This document shows, one piece after another, positions 1 through 11,737 of a stretch of 64,000 bases of DNA. Under the pieces are notes generated by a model that searched no databases, was not told the origin of the DNA, and saw only the letters and a program-made list of their open reading frames with translations. Source of the DNA: Archilochus colubris (lineage: Eukaryota; Chordata; Aves; Apodiformes; Trochilidae). Location of the stretch: NCBI GenBank assembly GCA_023079485.1, contig CM041084.1:12088609-12152608 (forward strand), written 5' to 3'. The translations under genes and the position numbers were made by a program. Position 1 is the stretch's first letter. Every line of letters begins with the position of its first letter.

Positions 1-3000
1 AATGCTTTCTAAAACCCCACATTTTAATACAAAAAAAAAAAAAAATCCAAGATGGAAGTATTTTAACACAGATTTAAAATCTCAAATGTGTCAGCAACTC
101 TCAGAGTGAAAAAGAAGAGTTTATCTGCTACAATTGCATGGTTTGGAGTGGAATGCAGGGTTTCTCCAAGACATGAACTCAGGCTGCTGTAGCAAGGGGT
201 GAAAGGGATGCAGCTGCACCACTTCTCACAGCAGTTCCCGTATAATCTTCAAGGAAATTAACTTCTCAAAATCCACAATAACACACACAGTCAGAAGCCT
301 AGAAATGCCACCAACAATGCATTTGTCAGGGGAAATACAGATTATTTTGGAGGTTAAGTGAAAGTGCTGTGACAGAGGTGCATTTTATTTAACCAGGATG
401 ATACAGTTTCTATTTCTTTCTTTTTCTTCACTTCAGGATAAACAGCAGACGAGGACAAAGAGGGGAAAAAAATTAAAAAAAAAAAAGAGCAGAAATGAAT
501 GAAATTAAAACAAACACTGCAACTGCCTTGCGAAACTAACTTTAGTTGAGCAAACCATGGAAAACTCTCGTAAGTATAATTGTACATGAAAGGAAAAACA
601 GTAAAACACATTCTTTGTTTCCTTATCTCTTTTTCTTTGTTCCCCAGAAAGTAAAAATTTGCCCTGAGAAGCTTACATTGGGGTAGTAGGGCATTAATCT
701 AGGTGATGGATGATGTATTTCTTAGGTGCTGGGTGCTGTAAGTTATTTAAATCCATATTACAAGATGAAGGAGATGCATTCAATTGTAAACGAGCTCATG
801 GCTCAGGCTGGCACTCTGCTGGCTGTTTCAGCAGTTAGCTACCTTCCACCTTCCTTTCCAGGGAAATGCTTTAGGTGCACAGGCAAGAAATTTTAAAGCA
901 GCTTTTCTCACTCTTATTCATGTTTTCCTATATTGGCAGCCTCAGTCCAAAGAAAAAAGTGAACAAAACTACAAAATATTTCCTAGTTATTTTAATCCTC
1001 ACAAACCTATTAGCTTGTGAGAATGTTTTATCATGCCTTGCCCACATCTCCAGAAGTCACTGCTAGTAAAATCAAACAGATCACTTTGGCTCACTGCACA
1101 GTAAATCAGTGGTTCAGCATTACTTACATACCATTCATTGCATACTTTAAATGTCAACCTCATTTTCTCTATGAAACAAACAACACAATAGTCTCCAAAA
1201 TGTCAAGTTTGGCTTGTTTTTCATCCCTCTGCCTTATAGTCAATGGACAAACAATCTGGTCACACAAAAACTCCTCCCTCAGAATGTCCTAGAAGTGTCA
1301 GCAGTGTTCTCAAAAATAATGTTAAAGCTTCATGGCGTTATTGATCTACTTGGAGAATGCCAACAGTCATAAACATTAATTTAAAAAAATCCCAACAACC
1401 AAGTCATGGTAAATGAAGGCTAAAAGAAGAGAAAATAAAACCTACGTATTTCATACCATTCAAGCACCCAGTAAAATTTTTAAAGCCTTATATCAATCTC
1501 TGATCCACAGATTCCTGCAATGTTTTGAATTACATGGATTTGTCAGCAGAAGGCCAACACAAAGCCTGTGCAGTTCATAGGTCCCTTGAAGTATTTCTTA
1601 CATCACTGAATATAAAAAGCTGCCTGTTTAGCCTGTGAAAGCAACCTAAAAAAGAACAATCAAAAAATATGCAAGTTCCTACTGTATTTACAACATTGCA
1701 AATACCCTTTTTTCTTGCTATAATTCAACTTTCGGTTGACCTTAGGGAGAAAATCAACATGACTATATTACAGCTGGCAATACTGAAAAAACCTTACAGA
1801 CATTTCTTTTTTACCTACCACTCCATTTTTGATTGAGTGAAAGAATCAGACACAGAAGTAGCTAAAAGCTTTAGGGAGACACTATTGCTTGTACACAGCA
1901 TCTTTGCTCACTCAGGCCAGATGCTGATGGGGAAGTTTTGGAGTTTCCTGCTCCCAGAAAGGATTTTTCAGCTCAGAGAGCCTGAATCACACTCCAGAGG
2001 AGCAGACACCTGGAGCTTTTTTGAAAAGCGGTGCCTTTCTCTTCTCTACACCAACTACAGCTTCAAGACCAGTAAGAAGAATTTGTTTCCAAACACCTTG
2101 ATGTTCTGCTTATGCAAAATCACCTGGACTGACTGTCACTGTATACTGAACCATGAAAGGAAGCTAACTGAACACCTACATGACTGCTGATGGTTTCATG
2201 TCACAGGTAATACCAGAATCTGCATGAAGAAAATTAGATCCTCAGTTGTCTCTGTAGTAAGACCTAACATCCTTCCTTTTACTCTACTGTGATGCCTGTG
2301 CTGATGCTGTATTTTGTTAATAAAATTTCATCATGGAAAATTGACACAGTATTACCAAATGACCAAACATTCCAGATTCAATTCATTCTCTCTGTACAAA
2401 GAGCAGGTCAAAACACAGGAAACTTCAATCCATGTTTCTCCCACTGCCCCATTCCACCTAAGTGTTGAGAGAACAGCTCCTACTTTCTAACAGCTCTTCA
2501 GTTTTTTTGCTTCCTCATTTACCTTCTAGTCAGTAAATCTATTATTGGTAAAATGCATTGGCCTGGGATAAGCTTATTCCCGTTATCAACATTTCTCCTA
2601 TTCTAAAAAGGATTTAAATGGTGACTAATAGCATTTGTCTTAATCATTTTTGCAATTAACTCTGCAAACCTATCTAGTTGAGAGATACGGAAATAATTAA
2701 AGTGGACATTTACATTCTTTTTCATTTTTCTTCTTTCTCATTATCTTTGGCACGACATACCAGGGCTGCAAATACTTTTTCCTGAAAAAAATCAGAGGTA
2801 AAAAACATTGGCAGTGGGAAATTTCAGTTATGCTGCAGCATCTTTGTGCACTCAAGGCATCTTTATTAAGTGCAGCCTTTACTGTAAAGAGGAATAAGAT
2901 CCAAAGTCTCTTATATAGTCAATTATTAATCATTATTCAACTTTTTTATTTGTTTGCATTGTCTAAGTGTCTGAGTCACAGGTCAAGATCCCACTCTACT

Positions 3001-6000
3001 ATGCTCTGTACAGTTACAGGGATTTAGGCATATGCTTTTGGGTGCCTGCCAAATGACTGCCTATTCTTATAATCTAGAATCAGATAATGATTTTGCAAGA
3101 ATAATGGCAATGCTTATTGCTGTTCAGCCAGCCAAACTCTGCTCCTTCTTCCCACTTGCACTCCACAACCTCTTTGAAAGCAAAGATAAATTACTGGCTG
3201 CAACACACAAGGGCAGCAAGCTTAGTCCTGACTCTGAGGATGCCCAGGTACCCCAAAGGCAGGGAAAGGGCCATCATAAAGCCACTTGTCAAAGTGCCCT
3301 TCTCATTGCCACAGGTCAGTAAGAATAAGGACCTCACCTAAGGAGCTAGGGGCAAAGTCCATTTGGGTGTGCTTTGTTTCACCCTTTCCCACTCTAGAGC
3401 AGCAATGTGCAGACTGTGCCCTCAGTTTGTAGAGATCCTGTTATCAGCCACCAAAGAAGTTTGTTGCTCTTCACAGAAGATATTGGATGGAAACCTGACT
3501 TTACTCTTTTTGCCTAAGACTTGATCAGCTGCAGGATAGTTTCGTCTTAAAAGGGCAACCCATGAGAGAATTCTCAAAGATTAGCTGAAGCTGAGGGCAC
3601 TCCTCCCAGAGGCTCAACCACACTGCTGAGAACAGAAATAGATCTTCAGCAGTGCATACAGGGAGTGAGACTGACTTGAACCCCTTCAGGCAACAGTCGA
3701 GTTCACCCTTCTCTCTAGCTGTTATGGAAAGAAGCACAGGGAGGTTAACCTCACTGGGCTAACATTAGCCTTCATGCATTTCTCCCTAAAACTTAAGTTT
3801 AGCTTAGGCTAACATGTATTTTCTCTTTCTGTTAGCTGTGGCACAGAATTATCAGTTCCTTCTCTCCCATTAACTTTTGTCACTAACAGTTCTTTATAGT
3901 GGGAAAAGCTATGTGTATGAGCACATCTCCAGTCAAAATGGGGTTTGATTTCTCAGCACACTAACACACTACTTGAAAGATATGTCTCCCACAGGTCGTG
4001 CTTTTGAGAACTGATGGATTTAATTTCCAAAACCAGGTAATCTTCTGCCACCTTTTGAAGACAGGAAGGTCTTGGGATGCTTAGCTGGGATAGTTTACTG
4101 TTTATCTCTTTGGCATATTTGTACAAATACATTAAAAATCTAACAAAAAAACCTCCCAACAAACCTCCTTTTTGTCCTATTAGAAAATCTCATCTTCTCA
4201 ATCCAATCAATGTTGGCAGGAAATCCATAAAAAATAACAATATATAAAACATGTCATAGATTTGGCTCAAGCAGTTTAATTAATTTAGTCCATTTGGGAG
4301 TAGATGACAAGGCTTTTTTTTCTTCAGAAATCTTCATTGATTCCTTTTCCTTGTGTGCTGACACAAGTAGAAGTAATTCAAATTAATAACAAAGTTCTAC
4401 TTTGGGTCAGGATTCCTTAAACAGTTCAGACTATAATTGGTATTAATCTACCCAGATTTAACACTTATGTTAAATATAAACAAAGTTGAGAGGTGTTCGG
4501 GGGGAAAATTAAAATAATGAGGCAGAACTTCAATTCTTTCCTTTCACTTCTCCTAACATTCATATGATAGCTGTTTGATCTGTTTTCTGTGTAATGAAGG
4601 AAAAGCCCACAACTTTTTCCATGATGTTGAAGAGGAATCTGTGAAGAGATCAAAACTTGGAAGATACATAAAGAGCCTAAATTATTTATTATATACTGCT
4701 CTGTGCTTGGAATTGAAAAGAATAAATAATTTCAGAGAAAATAAGAATCTGATTTCCTTTGATTATGATGATAATTAATAGTTATCTGCATTATGGTAAC
4801 AAAGTGTGTTGATTTGAGTACACACAAAGACAGCATTGCCCCAGATCATAAGCCTCTATTCGTAAATGTACCAAAATAATTTGTTTGTTGACACAGAATT
4901 ATTTCATTCAGTGCTTCCTTGGAGCTGTTACTTTGCCTTCTGCAGACCCAGGAGGACTGCATCCCTGATGAACATGCTCAAGCAGGTACCACCATATTGA
5001 TGTCAGCTGAAACAGCAGTGATTTCAAAGAGACATTTAAAAAAAATTAAGTTTTAAGGATAATTTGACAAATACATTTCCTAAGAAAACCTCAATGTCTT
5101 CATTATTTGATGTTTTTTAAAAGTCTGAAAACACTGTTAGGAGCTGAGCTTAAGCTGGGGGAGAAATTCAACTAGCTGACCTGTCAAGGTTCGTGTAATA
5201 CTATTTCTTATTCAAAAACAGAAAAATGAATTCTGCCTGTGGAAGGAAAACCTAAGTTGTGAAGAAATTTACATAGGAGGGAGAGGATTTAAAGCTTTGT
5301 AGTAGGATTAAATTTGCTATGAGCTCCAGCGTAGAAGTAGTACTGTTAAGTGAAAACCTTTACACAGTTAAACAGCACCCTTGTCCTTCAGAGAAATACC
5401 ATTTACAGATAATAGACATGGTCTTCCACATCAGAGCAAAGGTCTTTTTCATGGTGAGTGTGAATGAAGATTTAGATTTGCCTTTGGATTTTCATTCAGG
5501 TACCTATCTGGTTCTCCACTTTCACAAAGATAATTTTTTATGAGACTATTGTATTAAAGTAACATTCTTGAAAAGGTGAAGGCAGCCCAAAAATAGTGCA
5601 CAGAGCAATAAGAAACACTCAGAATTTGAAGTAAGTCAAAAAATCTCAGCTGTACTCCAAGGAGAATAACATATCCCTGAAATAAGTTCCCTTGCTCACG
5701 CCAGGTAGCACAATCATCCCTCATTACACACTCAGGCCCAAGTTTACAATGTGGGTTTACAAAGTGATTCCAGTTGCCTGCATTTGTGCTCCTTTGGGCT
5801 GACCTAGATTTGAAAGATGAAGGAGGGGAAAGAGAGGAGTGGATATCTAGACCTTAGAGTAAACCTCCTGGGACCGAACTTTTGCAAGTCTGGTGCAAAG
5901 CTATTTTGGGCTGAACAACATAAAGCTGACGCATTAAAGAACACTACCACCAGGTAATTAAAGACACATCTTTTTAGGTGGCCTAGAAGTTGGTCTTAGC

Positions 6001-6540
6001 CTAACACTTTATGTTGTTATAGAAAACTAAACCAAAGATCTGTACAAGAAGACATGATTCAACAGATTACCTCACTTAAACCATTAAGCCATACCAGATC
6101 CAAGTCAACAGCACAAGTAAAAATAAGTTGGCTACCACTACTTGTGTCACCTTTGTCTTCCCAGTTCAAATGATTTTTTTCTCATTTATTAACTCATATA
6201 TAGCCATATTTATAGGAAAAACCTTCAACATGACACCAGAGCAAGGCTAAACTGCCTCCATAATAAGATACCTTCCTCCATTAGGCTCTTGTCAGATAAA
6301 TCATGTTGTCCCCAGTTCAAAATTGTAAAAGAGGTATCTGTGTTATTGTTTGCCATAACTCAAACTGCAGACATGTCTTCCAATTATGCTAAAGCTTTAA
6401 GGCTTTCCACAAAAGATCCGTAGCATAATCTGACTATTCAAACACTGTTACACCTTTCTCACAGCCTTGCTGCATGGGAAATGTCAGTATAAGGGAATGT
6501 AGCCAACAATGCCAGCCATCTCACACTCTCTTAAAGGGCT
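1..6540. other. Unique AT-rich non-coding stretch
   Basis: I see no gene, no recognisable transposon and no RNA gene here. Reading frames are all short (the longest, 117 codons at 1837-2190, lacks any recognisable domain) and frequently interrupted. The only simple repeat of note is an A15 run at 31-45. The composition is ordinary vertebrate intergenic or intronic DNA. Confidence 0.7.
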
Positions 6541-6578
6541 ACAGCAAGCCCTCAGAATTAATGAGAAGAGATATTTAA

Positions 6579-6596
6579 ATATATATATATATATAT
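6579..6596. repeat. (AT)9 microsatellite
   Basis: Nine uninterrupted AT units follow an ATTTAA stretch. This is a simple dinucleotide repeat, probably length-polymorphic. Confidence 0.9.
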
Positions 6597-6764
6597 TGTT
6601 CATCACAGGAAATTTTTCAATATTCATCCCTGCCCCATCTATCTGTACGATCTTTAAATATTTTTTCCCTTTGTCCCAAATCAAGATGTTGCTCATAAGA
6701 AATGTGCCATTTTCTTTGATTATTATCCTGAATTTTCCTAGGGTAATCAGTGTATTTGCTCCTT

Positions 6765-6804
6765 AAAAAAAAAAGAAAAAAAAAAAAAAGAAAAAATAAA
6801 TAAT
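6765..6804. repeat. A-rich low-complexity tract
   Basis: About 40 bases of nearly pure A broken by a few G and T bases. No LINE or SINE body is visible on the 5' side, so it is called low complexity rather than a retroposon tail. It creates the lysine- or phenylalanine-rich reading frames seen here. Confidence 0.85.
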
Positions 6805-6959
6805 CACTTTGTTGGAACAAGAGCTTTCTGTATAGAATAGGTTTGGAAGTAGCAAAAACAAACAAACAAAAAATACAATTAGGATTGACCCTTCCATTTC
6901 CTTTCTTCAGATACTGCCAGGATTTGGGAGCTTCACACTCTCCTGTACTTCTTTAAAAG

Positions 6960-8200
6960 AAAGGATAAAAATAGCCCTAATGAGCAGCACTGCAACTACA
7001 AATGGCAAGTATTTCAGTCAGAAAGAAATGTCACCATTAAGCTTTCACTGGTTGTTATATATAACAGCAATTTAAAAACATATAGTGTAAAAATTATGAA
7101 AGCTACCTTGACAGGGCTGCTTTTAAATCTGCAAGATTTATGGGAATATGAAATAAATATTTAGCATGTTGATTTTACATGCAAGGAGGAGTCAAATGCA
7201 TGCCATTACCAACATCTTTCCTCCCTCCCCCCCTACTGTCTTCAAGGCAGTGAAACACATCTCACTATTGCACATATTCTGTGATTCTTTTGTGCCTGGA
7301 GACATTCATATGAATCATTATTTAAGAATAAATAAATAAAGTCTGGCATATTAATTGTGTGGCATAGAAGAGTTCAAATGGAATTGAAAGCTATTCTCAT
7401 CACCAAGTACATTGTGTAGTAGGCAAGGGTTTCAAATATTAAATAGCACTGGAGACAAGGGAACAAATATTCCCTGTGAATAGGTATGGAGTTAATTGAA
7501 GGCTGCCCTATTGTTCTAGCACTCTAATCCAAAACACACCTGCAAGGGCTTCCTTCCTCTTTCGATTCACATATAGAACCGTCTCGGGGAGGGGGGGAAG
7601 CAAGAGGAGGGGGGGAAACAAGGGAGGGAGAGGAAGTAAAATGAAGGGACAGGAGGGAAGATGAGAATCAGAATAATCTTTTTTTATTTTTTTTTCCCCA
7701 TCATCTAAAAAGAGTTAATCAAAGTAAAATGTGTGTTGAAATATCAAGGGAGGGGGAGAAAGGGGGGAGTGGAAATGAGCTTAAGAGATTAAGTGCATAA
7801 ATGGAATGGAATTTAGCCACATGCCATTACAGTCAGTAATAGAGATTTTTTTTTCCTCCCCCAAACAAATATCACAAATAGAACCAAACAGTAAGGGATA
7901 ATTTGGGGTGGTAGTGCTGAAGTCCTCTATTCAATGTCAAGAGAATGCATGAACAGTGATGCATGTTATCTGGCTGAGAAAAGGGAATTCTAAAGTAGGC
8001 TCCGTTCTTCATGGCCAGACAATTTCTTTTTTGTGTTCTGCCAGAACTCTAATTGTAAAGCCCTTTTCAATCGCACCAATCAGCCATGTCTTTCAAGTTG
8101 GCTCCCCCCATTCTATTATTCAACTGACAAGCAGTTATAAAAAGGGAGATTTTTTTTTTCCACATAGGCAGAAACTATACGAAGATAAGTGACGCCAGCT
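6960..8200. promoter_or_regulatory. Candidate conserved non-coding / enhancer-like block
   Basis: This repeat-free block is dense in homeodomain- and POU-like words. Examples are the perfect 12-bp palindrome ATTCATATGAAT at 7304-7315, several TTAAT and ATTTAAG words, and a CCAAT word near 8077 in a stretch of mixed composition. Open reading frames are short, so it is not coding. The texture resembles deeply conserved vertebrate non-coding elements, but conservation itself cannot be seen from one sequence. The G-rich strand at 7586-7767 lies inside it. Confidence 0.35.
7586..7767 (+). repeat. G-rich purine tract with quadruplex potential
   Basis: The plus strand is almost all purine at 7586-7665 and again at 7742-7767, with G runs of 4, 7, 7, 3 and 3 in the first part. 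Positions 7609-7628 meet the canonical four-run quadruplex pattern: a G7 run split as 3+1+3, a six-base loop, then GGG-A-GGG. The second part has runs of 3, 5 and 6. Low-complexity expansion is the plain alternative to a functional element. Confidence 0.6.
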
Positions 8201-8547
8201 ACATTTAAATTTTAAAACCAGATTCTTTCATAAAATTGGAGTTGCTGCCATTCACTTCGTATTTTATCAGCTGGCAACTGGAAACACTTTCTTCCCTTTA
8301 ACAATAATAAAAGGTGATAAGCTAGTGAAATACCTCTTAGTAGGAGTACAGACAAAATTGAATGCCATAAGAAAGGGACAGATTTTAGCCAGCCCAGAGT
8401 AAAAGGACTGTAGAATATTTCATGCCATGAAAAAAAATGACCACCCAGTTTTAAAGAACTAGATGTCACATGTTTTAACGACTGATATAGAGCTGATGCT
8501 TCTGAGACTGATATTGTAGCCAAATAACAGTACACAGTTCACATCTG

Positions 8548-8598
8548 AAAAAAAACAACAAACAAACAAACAAAAAAACCCCCCAAAAAACCAAAAAG
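8548..8598. repeat. A-rich (AAAC)n-like low-complexity tract
   Basis: About 50 bases of A with interspersed C, including three CAAA units and a C6 run. There is no adjacent retroposon body that I can recognise. Confidence 0.8.
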
Positions 8599-11583
8599 TG
8601 TTGAGTGGAACACATTTTATTTTAGTTGAGTGGAGTCATGTCATACCTTTTGTCTTACAAAGGTGTCTGAATTTTATGAAGGCAGATCAAGTGACTCATT
8701 TGATTTCAGTGCTCTTATTTGAGACAGGCTCCAGAAAAGAGCAAGAGAAACAAGCAGAATCTTCCAGTGTGTCTAGTTTTATGTCCATAATATACTCTCA
8801 CTACAGTTTTGCTGGATTATGGACTGTCTGGAGAGGTCTATAAGACAAAGCTCTAAGAATAAAGCAAAAAGAAAACTTGTGGAGCTATCATCTCTGTTTT
8901 CAAGGTAAGATCAGATTCTTCAGAGTATCTTGGTTATTAAAAGTCTTAGACTGGCCATTCTGCTGACATGAGAGAAAACATATTGGGTTTCCTGCATTAG
9001 CTTAATGGAGAAGAAAGAAACTTAAATGAGAGTGACTGAAGATATTTCATAAATAAAAAGTAGCATCAGAGTATGCTGGAAACTATTTTCAGGAGAAGAA
9101 TTAACAAAATACAAGACTGTAAAATAGGTCAGTGTAGATTCAGAGTATAAGGCTCCTAGTGTATCTTTTAACCATTGGAAATTAATTTTTTGACGACGCT
9201 GTTGCTATACAATTATCTAGCGCAGTCTTACTTGCTATTTTTTACTAAAAAATTGGTTTCAAATGTGTTCCTGCAAGTCTTCTCCTAACTTCTACCCAAG
9301 CAGAATATATGTCTATCACATAAGCTGTTATCGGACCAGACAGAGAAACAGAAAATTGTATTTTATGGGTAAAGAACTCATCAGATACATTACAAATTTA
9401 GAAAACAGCCAGGCATGATTGATTGACTGGTTGTTTATCTGAACCCACTAGGAAATGCAACATCACTTTATCAGAATGCTCTCATTTCAGGAGTGCTATG
9501 GCTCTAGGTTTAAGTGAGCTATTTTTCCTTGAGAGTTCTTATTTTTTTTTAAACAGAAGTTTCTAGTACTGAGGTAGACCCTCAGCAGAAATTAGACTGC
9601 AGGACTCCATGGCTCCATTTGGCTTCTCAACATTTACCAGTGGGCTATGTGCATGTTTTCTAGTTAGCTTACCGTGCTGTGTCTAGGTGCTTAGGACAAT
9701 TATTTATCTCTGTACATCAGCAAAGAGACCAGGTATCTGACTGGACTTAGAGATTTCATGAAGTAGTTTGTTCAGCATGTCATTCAAATACATCTTATCC
9801 TTCCAGGACTAGAGACCCAACTGAAAACCTTTAATGACACAAAAAATGAGCCTATAAAGAGACTAAAGCTTGCAGGAGAGAGAGTGTCTTTTTTCAAAGC
9901 TTTTCTTCCCTTGTCCATTCCACTCAGCACTGTAGCATATCAGCTTAGTGCCTGCCCTGGTATTTTTTTAAACTTTTCTAAGACAGAAGCATCTTTTTCT
10001 ACATTTGTAGTTTTATGTACTTGTGATGGTTTGACATTCAACATGTGCTGCACCACATTATGAAATATAGAATTAGTAGAATAGATTTAATCTTGACAGT
10101 CCACCAGTTTGAATACAGAAGTCATCTTATGCCAGTTAACAGATGATGAGCACAAATTTTTTTTGTTTGTAAATGAAAAGCCACCAGGGAGAGGGAGAAA
10201 AGCTTGTTAAAAAAATTAGACCAGAAACCAGAATATGCGTCTCAAAAGATAGAAAACCATGTAATGAACTTGATATATACATCACTGCAACATTTTCTTT
10301 TCTTTAGCTGTGCCTTTCTAGAACCCTATAGCTAAAACACAATAAGGAAGCACACAGCACTGTCAAAATTTCTGAGACATGAGTCTTAGCTCGTTCTAGC
10401 TACATTCTCCCCTACATCTGTGAGTGGCTGGTGAGAGAGGCTCTGGAGGACAGTTCTGGCCATTTCTGCTGCTGAGTCTCCTCAGTACAGTTTCAGACCA
10501 TCCTGAAGCCAGGGGATCCAAGTGACCACATCACAGAGCCAGGGAAACATGTTGCTCCTCACTGCTAATAAACTCATACCTCATCCAAGAGGCTTCCTCC
10601 ATGGCTCAGGAACAACAGCTACAACAGCTTCCAGACCAGCAGTTCCCAGAAGTATTTCACTTGTTATCAGAAAAAAGATGGAATTCATAGGAGCAGGTAG
10701 GAGAGCAAACCTGAAAGATTTTAACTGCATTCTACCGTTGCTGTCAGGCAGAAAAGGAGGTATATTATAGTTGGAAAAGAACCAGAAAGCTTAAGAGAAT
10801 AAGATACAATCCACCCATTAATAACATCTATTTAATAACCCATCTAAAAGAGAAGTGATCAGTATAGCTTGATTTGTTGTCTGAATGATATAGAAATATT
10901 TCCCCAGATACATTTAATCATGTAGATATTTTTGCTACCTATAAAACCCTGCAATGCTTTCTATGGTCCTGCTTACAATCCACCATTGGCTTCAGCAATG
11001 ATTTCTACAAGGAAATCATGAGCTGTGTGAAAAAGTATTTCTGTTAACTGCTTGTGAATGCCATTGGGCAACCTTTGCTTAGACTTTGAAAAAAACCCCA
11101 GATGAGTAAAAGGTCAAGATCTGCCTTTTTTACACTTACTTTGTATACATGATAGTGTTTCCTCATCCATTTCCTCTGACAGATTTTTAAAGTTCTCTCT
11201 TGACAAGCAAATAGGTATTTTCATACAATCTCAACAAAATTAAACTCACATGACAGCTTTCTTAATGCTGACTAACAAGCATGCTAACCATGCTAATGCA
11301 TTTCAAGCAAGAGCATGTGACTGTTTTGTAGTCCAGAAGCATTAAGACAGGCCAGAGATAGCATTATTTCCTATGTCCTGGACCCATTTTTTTCACAGCC
11401 TATAAATACTGTGCCTGTCAAACCCTGGCAGTGTGGTAGCATGGTATCAGGATTTCTCTACAAAGAGCCAATGAATGTCATTTGAAAGTGGTGTGTTTTA
11501 ATTAGCATGGTTCTAGACACCACCAGCCATCTTAAAACTGAACAACGTAATTATGTCCAAGTGGTATGTGGACAGTATTCAAT

Positions 11584-11605
11584 AAAAAAAAAAAAAAAAA
11601 AAAAA
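11584..11605. repeat. Poly-A run (A22)
   Basis: An uninterrupted run of 22 A bases in unique sequence. There is no recognisable retroposon body on its 5' side and no clear target-site duplication, so it is a mononucleotide repeat. Confidence 0.9.
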
Positions 11606-11721
11606 TAGCAGGAATATAACACTCTATTTAGCAAAATGTTAATTATAGGTATTTTTTTAAGTTATGAGTTTGTTGCATCTATTCAATGAAACTTCTGTCA
11701 TGAGTGCAAATTTTATTTTAA

Positions 11722-11737
11722 TTTTTTTTTTTTTTTT
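11722..11737. repeat. Poly-T run (T16)
   Basis: A run of 16 T bases about 115 bases downstream of the A22 run at 11584. The two could pair as an A/T hairpin in single-stranded DNA or RNA. No other structure is visible. Confidence 0.85.

Noticed and set aside
1837..2190. 117-codon plus-strand frame
   Set aside because: No recognisable domain, no plausible start context or splice signals, and ordinary AT-rich composition. Chance frame.
8212..8535. 107-codon minus-strand frame with hydrophobic runs
   Set aside because: The leucine-rich part comes from A/T-rich codons. No family match or splice structure is visible.
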